64,000 bases of DNA from Slackia heliotrinireducens DSM 20476. GTDB taxonomy: Bacteria; Actinomycetota; Coriobacteriia; Coriobacteriales; Eggerthellaceae. Below, in pieces: positions 1-9,324 of this stretch. The first letter of the stretch is position 1; every line of letters starts with the position of its first letter. The notes under the pieces were generated by a model. That model did no database searches. It had not been told where the DNA came from and worked only from the letters and a program-made list of their open reading frames with translations. Position numbers and translations under genes: made by a program. The stretch covers positions 248,001 through 312,000 of the forward strand of contig NC_013165.1 of the NCBI RefSeq assembly GCF_000023885.1. The letters run 5' to 3'.

Positions 1-440
1 TACGGGATGTTGTAGCTGTTGGTTTTCGCGTCGTACAGGTCCACGACGGCCACATCGACCTGGCCGAGGTACATGCCCACCAGGGCGGCAAATCCGTTGA
101 TGTGGCGCCGGGCCGCGGGTAGGCCCGCTTCGGCCAGCGAGCTTGAAAGCGCGTCGCACACGGCATCGGTGCCGGCAAGCACGACGCTTGCGTTGTCGTG
201 GGTAATGGCGGAAAGGTACGCGGGGCCGTGGTCGTCTTCGGATTCTGCCTGGGCGGCGGTCGCGCCGCCGGTGTGCTGCGCGGTCAGGTACTGCTCCACA
301 TCGTGCATGGTGAAGCGCAGCTTGCGTCCGATTCGGTACGACCCCAGCTCGCCGCTGGCTGCCATCTCGTACACTTTGTTCTTTCCCACGTGAAGGATCC
401 CGGCGACGTCGGTGGCGTTCAGTTGCTGTTCGTGGAGCAT
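1..440 (-). CDS. Excisionase-type HTH regulator with PBP-like domain (3' end outside window)
   Basis: The reading frame starts at the ATG complementary to 438-440 and is still open at base 1, so only about 146 N-terminal residues are visible. Residues 5-52 read as a HTH_17/excisionase fold (TDVAGILHVGKNKVYEM, then SYRIGRKLRF). After a linker of about 20 residues the chain enters what looks like a periplasmic-binding-protein-like effector domain. Known family members pair this HTH with a ligand-sensing domain and often respond to molybdate. The gene is divergent from a molbindin gene 240 bp away, so a molybdate-sensing role is likely but inferred. A GGGGA ribosome site lies just upstream of the start. 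Confidence 0.75.
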   Translation of the reverse strand, partial: MLHEQQLNATDVAGILHVGKNKVYEMAASGELGSYRIGRKLRFTMHDVEQYLTAQHTGGATAAQAESEDDHGPAYLSAITHDNASVVLAGTDAVCDALSSSLAEAGLPAARRHINGFAALVGMYLGQVDVAVVDLYDAKTNSYNIP

Positions 441-475
441 TGTTCCCCTTAAAAAATGGTAAATTTTTGAGAATA

Positions 476-504
476 ATTGTATAATGAAAGCTCCGAATTG
501 ACAA
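476..504 (-). promoter_or_regulatory. Sigma70-type promoter of the HTH/PBP regulator
   Basis: On the minus strand a TTGTCA -35 box (499-504) and a TACAAT -10 box (476-481) are separated by exactly 17 bases. Transcription would start near 469, leaving a leader of about 30 bases before the start codon at 440. Confidence 0.65.
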
Positions 505-681
505 ACTTTCAGCATGCTTTGACGCACCGTGACGGACCGTAACGAAGCGGGATGCCAGTTGTGAAAACAAACCCTGGAAAACGTTATCCGATGGTAGGAA
601 GGGCATACTGGGTTCTGTCAACAGGGCGGACCGATTGGTGGCCGCCGAACCAAGAACCGAACGACCGAAAGGAAATGCACC

Positions 682-1101
682 ATGAAGATCTCCGCACGCA
701 ACCAGCTCAAGGGCACTGTCGTCTCTGTCAAGGAAGGCGCCGTCAACGGCGTCGTCGCCATCGAGGTGGGCGGCCAGACGCTGAAGGCCTCCATCACCAT
801 GGAATCCATCAAGGAACTCGGCCTGGCCGAGGGTGTCGAAGCCTTCGCCATCGTCAAGGCCACCAGCGTCATGTTCGCTACCGGCAAAGTGGAGGGCATT
901 TCCGCCCGCAACCAGCTCGAGGGTACCGTTGTGAAGGTGACCGAGGGTGCCGTGAACGGCCACGTGGTGCTCGAGCTCGCTGACGGCAACCGTGTTTCCG
1001 GCTCCATCACCAACGAAGCCATCGAAGACCTGGGCCTGGCCGAAGGCGCCAAGGCCGTTGCCATCGTCAAGGCCACCGACGTCATCGTGGGTGTCGAGTA
1101 A
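682..1101 (+). CDS. Molbindin: tandem Mop-domain molybdate-binding protein
   Basis: The 139-residue protein consists almost entirely of two Mop/TOBE domains, about residues 1-68 and 73-139. Each begins SARNQL(K/E)GTVV and ends with IVKAT. Mop domains bind molybdate or tungstate oxyanions at subunit interfaces, and stand-alone di-Mop proteins buffer cytoplasmic molybdate. The start has a good ribosome site (GAAAGGAA, 682 ATG). The gene is divergent from a probable molybdate-responsive regulator, and two Mo-enzyme operons lie downstream in the window, so Mo storage for bis-MGD enzymes is the likely purpose. No ModABC transporter is in view. Confidence 0.9.
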   Translation: MKISARNQLKGTVVSVKEGAVNGVVAIEVGGQTLKASITMESIKELGLAEGVEAFAIVKATSVMFATGKVEGISARNQLEGTVVKVTEGAVNGHVVLELADGNRVSGSITNEAIEDLGLAEGAKAVAIVKATDVIVGVE

Positions 1102-1125
1102 CCTCAATCGACATACCGATCGTCC

Positions 1126-1153
1126 GGGCGCGTCCTTCGGGGCGCGCCTTTTC
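1126..1153 (+). terminator. Rho-independent terminator after molbindin
   Basis: A GGCGCG/CGCGCC stem closes a short loop and is followed by a TTTT tract at about 1149-1152, 25 bases past the molbindin stop. Confidence 0.7.
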
Positions 1154-1360
1154 GTTTCTGCCCGATGCGGCATTTGGATGTGGCGATAGAGGTTCGGGTA
1201 AATGGCACACGTGCTGGTTATGTGGTGAAATGCTCTCCCGAGATTAACAATTGGGTGGCGGACGCATGACCGTGGAGCCAGGGGCGCAGGCTACCCGTAT
1301 AATTCCCTCATAAATCAAGAGATGACCGCACCGACACCCCCACGAAACGAGGTATCGCCC

Positions 1361-1888
1361 ATGACGGATATGAATCAGAACATGGCGCAGCAGCCGCAAC
1401 CGCAGCCGCAGATTGTGCCGCCGGCGCCGCCCGCCCCTCCGACGGAACAGCCTCAGCCGCAGGTCGGTTTCGACCCGCAGCCCCAGGTCCAGGCCGCGTT
1501 CGATCCCCAGCCTCAACCCCAGGTTGCGTTCGATCAGCAGCCCCAGCCAGGCTATATACCGCAGCCTCAGGCGGCCTATGCCCAGCCTCAACCACAGGTC
1601 CAGAGCCAGTCCGCTCTCGAGAATAAGCCGGGTCTGCCGCTTCTCTACCTGACCGGCGGCATGAAGGCCGGATGGTTCGCTGTCGGCTTCATCATGGGCC
1701 TGGTGGGCATCCTTCTCGCCTGGCTCACCAACGCGCACAACTTCCCCGAGGCCAAAGACGCTGCGGTCAAGTTCGCGCTGTTCGGATTCTTGGCGGCCCT
1801 CGCGCTTTCCCTCGTATTCTTCATGGCGTTCGCCGTTACGGCATGCACCGCGAGCATGGCGGGGTACGGATACGGGTATTACTACTGA
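1361..1888 (+). CDS. Hypothetical membrane protein with Pro/Gln-rich N-terminus
   Basis: This is a 175-residue protein. Residues 1 to about 85 are dominated by PQPQ repeats (FDPQPQ and similar units), followed by two hydrophobic segments (about 103-123 and 136-160) and a YGYGYYY tail. The layout resembles small membrane proteins with a disordered proline-rich cytoplasmic tail, but I do not recognise a family. I chose the ATG at 1361 because GAGGT lies 7 bases upstream. An in-frame ATG at 1322 has no ribosome site. The gene stands alone, between molbindin and hpt. Confidence 0.65.
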   Translation: MTDMNQNMAQQPQPQPQIVPPAPPAPPTEQPQPQVGFDPQPQVQAAFDPQPQPQVAFDQQPQPGYIPQPQAAYAQPQPQVQSQSALENKPGLPLLYLTGGMKAGWFAVGFIMGLVGILLAWLTNAHNFPEAKDAAVKFALFGFLAALALSLVFFMAFAVTACTASMAGYGYGYYY

Positions 1889-1988
1889 TAATCGTGTTTT
1901 TACAAGTAGCGAATGCCCAGCTCGCGCGGAGTCGTGCGCATAGGTGATACACTACGGCTTTGTAGCACGACACGAAGAGAGGCGCACC

Positions 1989-2588
1989 ATGAGCGAATCC
2001 ACCAAATCCCATTACGGCGACAACGACGTCGAACGCATCCTGTTCTCTGAGGATGACATCCAGACCTGCGTTAAAGAAATGGGTGCCCGCATCACGGAGG
2101 ATTATGCTCAGGTAGCGTACGATAAGACCCCCGACGGATTGCCGTCGGTACTGGTCCTCAGCGTGCTGCGTGGTGCAGCCATCTTCATGACCGACCTGGT
2201 TCGCGCCATCGACCTGCCTCTGGAGACCGAATACATGGTCGTGTCCTCCTATGGCGCCGGAACCACCAGCTCGGGCGTCGTCCGCATCCTCAAGGACATC
2301 ACGTCCAGCGTCGAAGGCCGCCATGTCATCATCGCCGAGGACGTGCTGGATTCGGGTCTCACCCTGAAGAGCCTGATTCGCATCATCGAGTCGCGCAACC
2401 CCGCGTCCGTCAAGGTGGCGGCCATGATTCGCAAGGAGAACCCCAAGCAGGCCGACATCGAGCTGGCCTACACCGGGTTCGAATGCCCCAACGAGTTCAT
2501 CGTGGGCTACGGCCTGGACTATGCGGAAAACTACCGCAACCTGCCCTACATAGGCGTTTTGAAGCCTGAAGTCTATCAAGGAAAATAG
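1989..2588 (+). CDS. hpt: Hypoxanthine phosphoribosyltransferase
   Basis: A 199-residue type I phosphoribosyltransferase that converts hypoxanthine or guanine plus PRPP to IMP or GMP in purine salvage. The PRPP-binding loop is visible as HVIIAEDVLDSGLTL at about residues 111-125, where the EDVLDSG acidic pair is diagnostic. The first loop, LSVLRGAAIFMTDL, is also clear. I chose the start at 1989 (GAGAGG upstream) over the in-frame ATG at 1944. ftsH begins three bases after the stop, so the two are cotranscribed. The tilS gene that usually precedes hpt-ftsH in bacteria is absent here. Confidence 0.93.
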   Translation: MSESTKSHYGDNDVERILFSEDDIQTCVKEMGARITEDYAQVAYDKTPDGLPSVLVLSVLRGAAIFMTDLVRAIDLPLETEYMVVSSYGAGTTSSGVVRILKDITSSVEGRHVIIAEDVLDSGLTLKSLIRIIESRNPASVKVAAMIRKENPKQADIELAYTGFECPNEFIVGYGLDYAENYRNLPYIGVLKPEVYQGK

Positions 2589-2591
2589 CTA

Positions 2592-4943
2592 ATGAGCGAA
2601 ACCCCCAATACGAACGAGCAGAACAACCCGAATAATCAGCAGGACGGCACCGGTCAGAACCCGATGCCGCCCATGCCTACGGGCAAACCGCAGATGCCCG
2701 AACGTCCGGAGCGCCACAATCAAGCCGACGGTGCGCCGAAGCGTCCCGGTGACGACGACCGCAAGTCTGAACGTCCCACGTGGCTGTCGGAATTCTCCGA
2801 CAAGGAGGAAGACTTCGCCAGCCGCCTGAACACCAGGCCGCCCCAGCGCGCCAGCATCATCACGATCATCATCATCTTCCTGGTGGCCTTTTTCATCGGC
2901 AGCCAGATGATGAACATGGTGCATGGCGAAGAGACGGACGACCTGACCACATCCGAATTCGTGCAGGCGGTCGAGCAGGGTCGCGTCGAGAACGTGGTCT
3001 ACAACGCCGGCGAATACACCGTGACAGGCAAATACTACCCGGCCGCAACGGCGGGCTCCACCATCGCCGAGTCGTACAATTCCGCCATCGAGTCGGTGGA
3101 TGTGAAGCTGGGCACCATCCTGGAACCCAGCAACCCCAGCTCGGTCGGCATCGAAACCACCAGCCTGGAGGAGAAGACTCTGGGCACGGAGCGCAACTAC
3201 ACTGCCACGTATGTGGGCCAAGACTCCCTGATGGAGCTCCTGTCGGCGCACCCCGAAGTGGAATACCAGGTCACGCTGCCGTCCAACGTGACGGAAATCC
3301 TGATCAGCGTGCTGCCCATGCTGCTGTTCGCCGGTCTGCTGATCTACTTCTTCAGCCAGATGAGCAAGGCCAACAACTCGCAGATGTCCTTCGGCAAGGC
3401 TAAGGCCAAAAAGACCACCGAAGAGCGCCCCGACGTGCGTTTCTCCGACGTGGCCGGCGAGGACGAGGCCGTCGAGGAGCTGCAGGAGATCAAAGACTTC
3501 CTGGTCAACCCCGGCAAATACCAGAAGTTGGGCGCGAAAATCCCTCGCGGCTGCCTTTTGGTGGGCCCTCCGGGTACCGGTAAAACGCTGCTGGCCCGCG
3601 CTGTGGCCGGCGAAGCGAACGTGCCTTTCTTCAGCATTTCCGGCTCTGAATTCGTCGAGATGTTCGTCGGTGTGGGTGCAAGCCGCGTCCGCAACCTGTT
3701 CGAGCAGGCGAAAGAGGCCGCTCCGTCCATCATCTTCATCGATGAGATCGACGCCGTGGGTCGCCAGCGCGGCACGGGTTTGGGCGGCGGTCACGACGAA
3801 CGCGAGCAGACCCTGAACCAGCTGCTGGTGGAAATGGACGGTTTCGAGAAGAACGATGCCGTGGTGCTTATCGCCGCCACGAACCGCGTCGACGTTCTTG
3901 ACCCGGCGCTGCTGCGCCCCGGTCGTTTCGACCGCCAGATCGTGGTGGACGGCCCCGACGTGAAGGGCCGCGTCAAGATTCTGGAAGTCCACGCCAAGAA
4001 CAAGCCCATCGGCGAGGACGTGGATTTGGAGCGCATCGCGAAGCTGACCAGCGGCATGACCGGTGCCGACCTGATGAACCTGATGAACGAGGCGGCGCTG
4101 CTGACCGCCCGCCGCAACAAGGACAAGATCGGCATGGACGAGGTGAACGAGTCCATGGAGCGCCTGATGGCCGGCCCTGAGCGCAAGACCCGCGTACTCA
4201 ACGAGAAGACCCGCCGCACCATCGCGTACCACGAATCCGGCCACGCCCTGGTGGGCCACATGCTGGAAAACGCCGACCCGGTGCATAAGATCACCATCGT
4301 GCCGCGCGGCATGGCCCTGGGTTACACCATGAGCATCCCCGACGAGGACAAGTTCCTGGTCAGCCGCTCTGCCATGCTTGATGAGCTTGCCGTGTTCATG
4401 GGCGGCCGTGTGGCCGAAGAAATCTTCTGCGGCGACATCACCACCGGCGCGTCCAACGACTTGGAGCGCGCAACCAAGACGGCCCGCAAGATGGTCGTGA
4501 GCTACGGCATGTCCGAGGCGCTGGGCCAGCAGACCTTCGGCCAGCCCAACCACGAAGTGTTCCTGGGCCGCGACTACGGCAACACCCAGGACTACTCGCC
4601 TGAGACCGCGCAGCGCATCGACGAGGAGGTGGCGCGCCTGATGAAGGAGGCCCACGACACCGCCTACGAGATTTTGAGCGCGCGCCAGGAGCAGATGCAC
4701 ACCATGGCGAAGGTGCTGCTCGAGCGCGAGACGGTGGACGGCGAAGAGTGCCAGGCGCTGCTGAACAACACCTGGGACGAGTTTCTGGCCAAGAAGCAGG
4801 CCGAAGCCGCTGCGAAGGCTGCTGACCAGGCAGAACAGCCCCAGGTCGAAGCCGAGCCGGTCGCCCAGGTCGCAACGCCCGCGGCGCCGGTTGCGCCTGC
4901 GGTCCCCGAGGCGCCCCAGCCTCCTGCTGCGCCCCAGCAGTAA
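2592..4943 (+). CDS. ftsH: ATP-dependent zinc metalloprotease FtsH
   Basis: A 783-residue membrane-anchored AAA+ protease that degrades misassembled membrane proteins and regulators. Two transmembrane helices (about 88-105 and 234-256) flank an extracytoplasmic domain. The AAA module has Walker A GPPGTGKT at 324-331 and Walker [12 protein letters not shown]. The zinc protease motif HESGH is at 547-551. The protein is longer than the usual 610-650 residues because of an 85-residue Asn/Pro/Gln-rich N-terminal tail and an Ala/Pro-rich C-terminal tail of about 50 residues. It follows hpt by 3 bases. Confidence 0.96.
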   Translation: MSETPNTNEQNNPNNQQDGTGQNPMPPMPTGKPQMPERPERHNQADGAPKRPGDDDRKSERPTWLSEFSDKEEDFASRLNTRPPQRASIITIIIIFLVAFFIGSQMMNMVHGEETDDLTTSEFVQAVEQGRVENVVYNAGEYTVTGKYYPAATAGSTIAESYNSAIESVDVKLGTILEPSNPSSVGIETTSLEEKTLGTERNYTATYVGQDSLMELLSAHPEVEYQVTLPSNVTEILISVLPMLLFAGLLIYFFSQMSKANNSQMSFGKAKAKKTTEERPDVRFSDVAGEDEAVEELQEIKDFLVNPGKYQKLGAKIPRGCLLVGPPGTGKTLLARAVAGEANVPFFSISGSEFVEMFVGVGASRVRNLFEQAKEAAPSIIFIDEIDAVGRQRGTGLGGGHDEREQTLNQLLVEMDGFEKNDAVVLIAATNRVDVLDPALLRPGRFDRQIVVDGPDVKGRVKILEVHAKNKPIGEDVDLERIAKLTSGMTGADLMNLMNEAALLTARRNKDKIGMDEVNESMERLMAGPERKTRVLNEKTRRTIAYHESGHALVGHMLENADPVHKITIVPRGMALGYTMSIPDEDKFLVSRSAMLDELAVFMGGRVAEEIFCGDITTGASNDLERATKTARKMVVSYGMSEALGQQTFGQPNHEVFLGRDYGNTQDYSPETAQRIDEEVARLMKEAHDTAYEILSARQEQMHTMAKVLLERETVDGEECQALLNNTWDEFLAKKQAEAAAKAADQAEQPQVEAEPVAQVATPAAPVAPAVPEAPQPPAAPQQ

Positions 4944-4955
4944 GACGAAACCCTG

Positions 4956-4988
4956 CGCCCGCACCCGTTTGAGCGGATGCGGGCGTTC
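4956..4988 (+). terminator. Hairpin after ftsH
   Basis: CGCCCGCA pairs with TGCGGGCG, with two further GC pairs past a mismatch, and TTCT follows. It lies between ftsH and the folP-folK gene, so some readthrough into folP is plausible. Confidence 0.5.
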
Positions 4989-5015
4989 TGTATGCAGATG
5001 ACGAAAGGACCCGAT

Positions 5016-6329
5016 ATGATGTGGCATTGCGGTAACTTCGAGTTCGACACACGCCAGCCCGTTGTCATGGGCATTCTGAACGTGACCCCCGATTCGTTCT
5101 CCGACGGCGGCGAGCACAACGGCTATGCGGAGGCCGTGGAGCATGCCCGCGCCATGGTGGAGGCCGGTGCTGCGATCATCGATGTGGGCGGCGAATCCAC
5201 CCGGCCCGGATCGGCCGAGGTGACGCCGGAAGAGGAGCTCTCCCGCGTGATCGATGTGGTACGCGCCCTTGTTGACCTGGGGTATTGCGTAAGCATCGAC
5301 ACCCGCCATGCGGATGTGGCCCGCGCTTGCGTTCAGGCCGGTGCCGCCATCATCAACGACGTTTCGGGATTCCGCGACCCGGCCATGGTGGAAGTGGCCG
5401 CATCCTGCGATGCCGGCCTGGTGGTCATGCACATGCAGGGCGAGCCTGGCACCATGCAGGACAATCCGCACTACGACGACGTGGTTGCCGAGGTAAAGGC
5501 GTACCTGGCAGAACAGGCCGCCATGCTGGAGGCGGCGGGCGTGGCCCACGGCCGCATCTGCCTGGACCCGGGCCCCGGCTTCGGGAAAACCGTCAGCCAA
5601 ACCGTCGAGCTCATGCGCAACTTCCACGAGCTGCGCCGCCTGGGCTATCCCACGATGGTAGCCGTGTCCCGCAAGAGCTACATCGGCGCCGTGTACGGCA
5701 TCGAGAACCCCGCCGACCGCGACGTGGCGTCGGCCGCCGAGGCGCTTTTGGCCTGCGAGCTGGGCGCATCCGTCGTGCGCACCCACAACGTGGAGAAGAC
5801 ACTGGAGGGCTTGAAGGACTTGCGCCCCTACGCCGTTATCGGCATGGGGTCCAACGTGGCGCTGGTGGCGAACCCCGGAGAAGAGACCGAGGGCAAAATC
5901 GCCAACCTGCAGCAGGCAATTTCCGGCATCTGCACCATTCCCGACACGCAGATCATCGACATTTCCAGCTACTACGAAAGCGAGCCGGCCTACTACGAGG
6001 ACCAGGACACCTTCGTGAACGCCGTCATGGTGGTTCGCACCGGCGTGCCGCCGCGGGAGCTGCTGAACTACCTGCACGCCATCGAGAACTCTCTGGGCCG
6101 CGTGCGCACCATCGAGAACGGCCCGCGTACGCTTGACCTGGACATCGAGGACTACCAGATGTACCTGTCCGATGTGGAGGAACTCATGCTGCCGCACCCG
6201 CACGTCTGCGAGCGCGACTTTGTGGTGAAGCCGTTGTTGGAGATTCTGCCCGGACATATTCTGGCCGACGGCACGCCGGTCACCTTCGACGACGTGTCCT
6301 ACGGCGCGGCCCGCAAGATCGAGCGGTAG
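5016..6329 (+). CDS. folP-folK: Dihydropteroate synthase / HPPK bifunctional folate enzyme
   Basis: A 437-residue fusion. The N-terminal 265 or so residues are dihydropteroate synthase, with GILNVTPDSFSDGG near residue 17 and the GGESTRPG loop. This part joins pABA to the pterin diphosphate. From about residue 276 (GMGSNVAL) the chain is HPPK, ending with the signature GPRTLDLDI near 370; it makes that pterin diphosphate. The polypeptide therefore makes and uses the same intermediate. The domain order P-then-K is the reverse of the common HPPK-DHPS fusions. Tandem ATGs at 5016 and 5019 follow GAAAGGA. No folB is in view. Confidence 0.93.
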   Translation: MMWHCGNFEFDTRQPVVMGILNVTPDSFSDGGEHNGYAEAVEHARAMVEAGAAIIDVGGESTRPGSAEVTPEEELSRVIDVVRALVDLGYCVSIDTRHADVARACVQAGAAIINDVSGFRDPAMVEVAASCDAGLVVMHMQGEPGTMQDNPHYDDVVAEVKAYLAEQAAMLEAAGVAHGRICLDPGPGFGKTVSQTVELMRNFHELRRLGYPTMVAVSRKSYIGAVYGIENPADRDVASAAEALLACELGASVVRTHNVEKTLEGLKDLRPYAVIGMGSNVALVANPGEETEGKIANLQQAISGICTIPDTQIIDISSYYESEPAYYEDQDTFVNAVMVVRTGVPPRELLNYLHAIENSLGRVRTIENGPRTLDLDIEDYQMYLSDVEELMLPHPHVCERDFVVKPLLEILPGHILADGTPVTFDDVSYGAARKIER

Positions 6330-6399
6330 CGGACGGGCGCGCTTGCGGACGGGCGGAGCGGGGTCGGGTTCGCCTGGCGCGACGTCTGGAATGCGCGGT

Positions 6400-6696
6400 C
6401 TAGAGCCGCGGCAAACCGTCCATCCAGGCTTCGATGTCGGCAGACGGGGCTTCTACCTGGGCCATCTTGTGGCGCGAGGTTTCGCCGCGGACGATTGACA
6501 CCTTGCTCTTGGACACGCCGATGGCTTTGGCCAGGGTTTCGCACACGGCCTTGTTGGCCTTGCCGCCTTCGGGGGCCACGGTCACGCGGACCTGCACCTC
6601 CAGGCGACCTGTGTCGTCGGCCTTCACGCCGGCGACCGCATTGCGTTGCGCCTTGGGCGTGGCATGAATGGGAATCTGTGTAACGTCGCTGCTCAT
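6400..6696 (-). CDS. DUF167/YggU family protein
   Basis: A 98-residue small alpha/beta protein matching the DUF167 (YggU) family: TPKAQRNAV near the N-terminus, then the typical VRVTVAPEGGKANKAV and the segment GVSKSKVSIVRGETSRHK. The molecular function of the family is not established. The start at 6696 matches the usual family length; a longer frame upstream has no support. It is convergent with the folP-folK gene (70 bp apart) and divergent from birA. Confidence 0.85.
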   Translation of the reverse strand: MSSDVTQIPIHATPKAQRNAVAGVKADDTGRLEVQVRVTVAPEGGKANKAVCETLAKAIGVSKSKVSIVRGETSRHKMAQVEAPSADIEAWMDGLPRL

Positions 6697-6804
6697 GGGC
6701 CCAAGGGTATCAGAAATCATCGGGTCTGCCAATCGCGCGCGTGGTACTATGTCGGTCGGCCCTGCAATGCGGGCGAGAACGAATTCAACCGAAGGGAAAG
6801 CACC

Positions 6805-7374
6805 ATGGCCTTCGACATCACCTATAAGCAAACCACCGGCTCCACCAACGACGACGTGTGGGACTTGGCCCAAGCGGGCGCGCCCCAGGGCACCTGCGTG
6901 GCGGCCTTCGAGCAAACGGCTGGCCGCGGCAAATGGGACCGCGTATGGGTGGGGCCTCGCGGCGGGCTGTACTTCTCATTCATCCTGCGGCCGACTACGC
7001 CCGTGTCGGAATGGCCTCAGATGAGCCCCGCAATTGCCGAGGCTATCGCGAAGGTGGTGCGCGAGCAGACCGGAGCCGGCGCCGACGAGGTGTGGGTGAA
7101 GCTGCCCAACGATGTGCTGTGCCACCAGGGCAAACTCTGCGGCATCCTGCTTGAAGCCAAAGATGGCGTCGTTGTGGTGGGCTGCGGCCTGAACGTGTTC
7201 CCTCCGGAAACGCCCGCGCAGACCGACGGCCGCAACGTTCCCGCATACGTGTCTGACCTGGGGAATTTCGTCGGAGTGACCGGGGTGGACCCAGCCAAAG
7301 CCGATGCGCACGACGCCTATCTGACGGCATTGGTGCCGAAACTCGCCGCATCCATCGAAGAGGCCGTTCTCTAA
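6805..7374 (+). CDS. birA: Biotin--protein ligase, catalytic domain only
   Basis: A 189-residue enzyme that activates biotin as biotinyl-AMP and attaches it to carboxylase carrier lysines. GSTNDDVWD, the loop QTAGRGKWDRVW near residue 40, and KLPNDVLCHQGKLCGILLE in the centre are family hallmarks. There is no N-terminal winged helix, so it cannot repress transcription as E. coli BirA does. The C-terminal cap domain is also short. The start is supported by AGGGAA upstream. Together with the bioY gene at 25063 it indicates biotin uptake rather than synthesis. Confidence 0.92.
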   Translation: MAFDITYKQTTGSTNDDVWDLAQAGAPQGTCVAAFEQTAGRGKWDRVWVGPRGGLYFSFILRPTTPVSEWPQMSPAIAEAIAKVVREQTGAGADEVWVKLPNDVLCHQGKLCGILLEAKDGVVVVGCGLNVFPPETPAQTDGRNVPAYVSDLGNFVGVTGVDPAKADAHDAYLTALVPKLAASIEEAVL

Positions 7375-7403
7375 CCGGCGCTTGGCCAGCCCATCGCGCA
7401 AAG

Positions 7404-7421
7404 CTGCAACGTTGCAGTTTT
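7404..7421 (+). terminator. Palindrome with T run after birA
   Basis: The perfect 14-base palindrome CTGCAACGTTGCAG is followed by TTTT. The stem would be only 5 bp, so this is a weak terminator at best. Confidence 0.35.
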
Positions 7422-7604
7422 GTAGGCCGGCTCGTCGCCGCTTCGGCCAGACACCTATATCTTCACTTTATATATGTCTTGAACCTGTTGGGATTATGCA
7501 GTTCCTGCCCTATGCGGGCGTTTAGCCGAATGTGTGGGGCACCGTTCTGTAGAATATCAGTTTTGCGAAATGATATAGAACAGTGTGCATAATAGAGGTA
7601 GGGC

Positions 7605-9095
7605 ATGGCAGAGATTGAAGAACGTAACCAGATGGAACCCGCCGCGCCGAAAGGTGCGCCCGCGGGTAGAGCCGACAACGACAAGGTGGAACGCCTGGGC
7701 ACGGGCAATATCCCCAAACTGGTGAGGGAATTCGCCATTCCTGCCATCGTCGGCATGATCGTGAACGGCGCCTACCAGATCATCGACACCATCTTCCTCG
7801 GGCACGGCGCGGGCGACCTGGGCCTTTCCGCCATCACCGTGGCGGGTCCGGTCATGATGCTGTTCCTGGCTGCGGCTATGCTGTTCGGCTCCGGCGGCAA
7901 CGCCCTGTGCGCGCTGCGCCTGGGCGAAGGCAAGCATGGCGAGGCCGAGCACATCCTGGGCAACACCTTCAGCCTGTCCATCCTGGTCAGCATCATTTTC
8001 GCCATTCTGGCGCACATTCCGTTCTTCATCGAGCCGCTGCTCACGCTGTCCAGCGCCACCGACACGGTGCGTCCTTACGCCCGCACGTTCATCCAGATCA
8101 TCAGCCTGGGCGCCGTGTTCCAGGTGGTCGGCTTCGGCATCAACAACTTCATCCGTACCTGCGGCGCGCCCAACCGCGCGCTTGGCACGCTGATTATCGG
8201 CGCGGTTGCCTGCACCGTCTTCAACGCGATCTTCGTTATGGGCCTGGGCTGGGGCGTCGCCGGCAGCGCGTGGGCCACGGTGTGCGGCCAAGCCATCAGC
8301 TGCATCTCCGTCATCTGGTACTTTACGAAGACCCCGGGCGTGCCCCTGCGCCTTCGCAAGAAGTATTTCCCCATCGTGCCGAGCCTAGCCAAAGAGATCG
8401 TCACGCTGGGCCTGGCCTCCTTCGCGGTGCAGGTCGGCGGCGTCGTTGTGACTGTGGTGTTCAACTACGTCCTGGTCAAGTACGGTGCGATGGACCCCAT
8501 CGGAGCGGACGGCGCGCTGGCATCCATCGGTGCCGTGCAGCGTATCGCTGGCTTCGTGATCATGCCTTTGGTGGGCATTTCGGTGGCCATCCAGCCCATC
8601 TTGGGATTCAACTACGGCGCAAGGCTGTTCCGTCGCGTGCGCACCACCTTCGCTGTAGGTGAGAAATGGGCCGCCATCATGGGAATCGCCATGTGGGTCG
8701 TGCTGATGGCCTTCGCGCCGCAGATCATGGCCATTTTCGGCGTGAGCGAGGAGCTGACCGACTTCGCGGCCTTCGCGTTGCGCGTCAATCTGATTACGCT
8801 GCCGGTCATCGGCTGCCAGATTGTTGGTGCCAACTACTTCCAGGCAACGGGCCAGCCTACGAAGAGCATCATCCTGTCGCTCACGCGCCAGATCATCTTC
8901 CTGCTGCCCGCGATGCTCATCCTGCCCGAGGTGCTGCCGAGCATCGTGCCGTTCATGGACGGTCTGGATGCTTGCTACGCCGCCGGACCTTTTGCGGATA
9001 TCCTGGCATGCTTCACGACGGCGATTTTCGTTGCCATCGAACTGAAGAAGCTCAACGCCCGCATCGCCAAACAGGATGCCGAGGCTGCTGCCTAA
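7605..9095 (+). CDS. MATE family multidrug efflux transporter
   Basis: A 496-residue polytopic membrane protein with about 12 hydrophobic segments in two homologous halves. The N-terminal motif VREFAIPAIVGMIVNGAYQI and the following DTIFLGHGAGDLGLSA are characteristic of MATE cation antiporters of the MepA/DinF type. A charged 45-residue cytoplasmic N-terminus precedes the first helix. The substrate cannot be predicted. The ATG at 7605 follows GAGGTAGGG. The 230-bp leader from 7375 is fairly AT-rich, and I see no recognisable riboswitch in it. Confidence 0.9.
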   Translation: MAEIEERNQMEPAAPKGAPAGRADNDKVERLGTGNIPKLVREFAIPAIVGMIVNGAYQIIDTIFLGHGAGDLGLSAITVAGPVMMLFLAAAMLFGSGGNALCALRLGEGKHGEAEHILGNTFSLSILVSIIFAILAHIPFFIEPLLTLSSATDTVRPYARTFIQIISLGAVFQVVGFGINNFIRTCGAPNRALGTLIIGAVACTVFNAIFVMGLGWGVAGSAWATVCGQAISCISVIWYFTKTPGVPLRLRKKYFPIVPSLAKEIVTLGLASFAVQVGGVVVTVVFNYVLVKYGAMDPIGADGALASIGAVQRIAGFVIMPLVGISVAIQPILGFNYGARLFRRVRTTFAVGEKWAAIMGIAMWVVLMAFAPQIMAIFGVSEELTDFAAFALRVNLITLPVIGCQIVGANYFQATGQPTKSIILSLTRQIIFLLPAMLILPEVLPSIVPFMDGLDACYAAGPFADILACFTTAIFVAIELKKLNARIAKQDAEAAA

Positions 9096-9111
9096 ATCGA
9101 ATAATCGACAA

Positions 9112-9199
9112 GGGCGGGACGACGGGGACGGAGGGTATTGTCCCTTCGTTGACGCGCGTCAACGAAGGGACAATACCCTCCGTCCCCGTCGTCCCGCCC
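9112..9199. repeat. 88-bp perfect palindrome
   Basis: Bases 9112-9155 are the exact reverse complement of 9156-9199, with the centre in GACGCGCGTC and no spacer. The arm contains GGGACAATACCCTCC and CGTCCCCGTCGTCCCG, related to the GGGACAA...TTGTCCC repeats listed elsewhere in this annotation. It lies 17 bp past the MATE stop, so it could act as a terminator-like hairpin. Confidence 0.95.
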
Positions 9200-9324
9200 C
9201 CGCCCGTCGTCCCGCGCGTCCCCCGATGCCCTCGTCCGCTCCCTAGACGGTAAACTTGTCTTATGATAATTTGTCAACAGCATTTCGTTGTGTGTCGGCA
9301 CTCGCATTCGTAGGGGAGAGCCTC

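Noticed and set aside
2589-6257. Very long open frame (over 1200 codons) on the minus strand
   Set aside because: It is antisense to ftsH and folP-folK, rich in His/Gly/Val as expected from the complement of GC-rich codons, and has no motif.
7375-7604. Possible riboswitch before the MATE gene
   Set aside because: Some short pairings exist, but no guanidine, PRPP, SAM or other aptamer consensus could be recognised.
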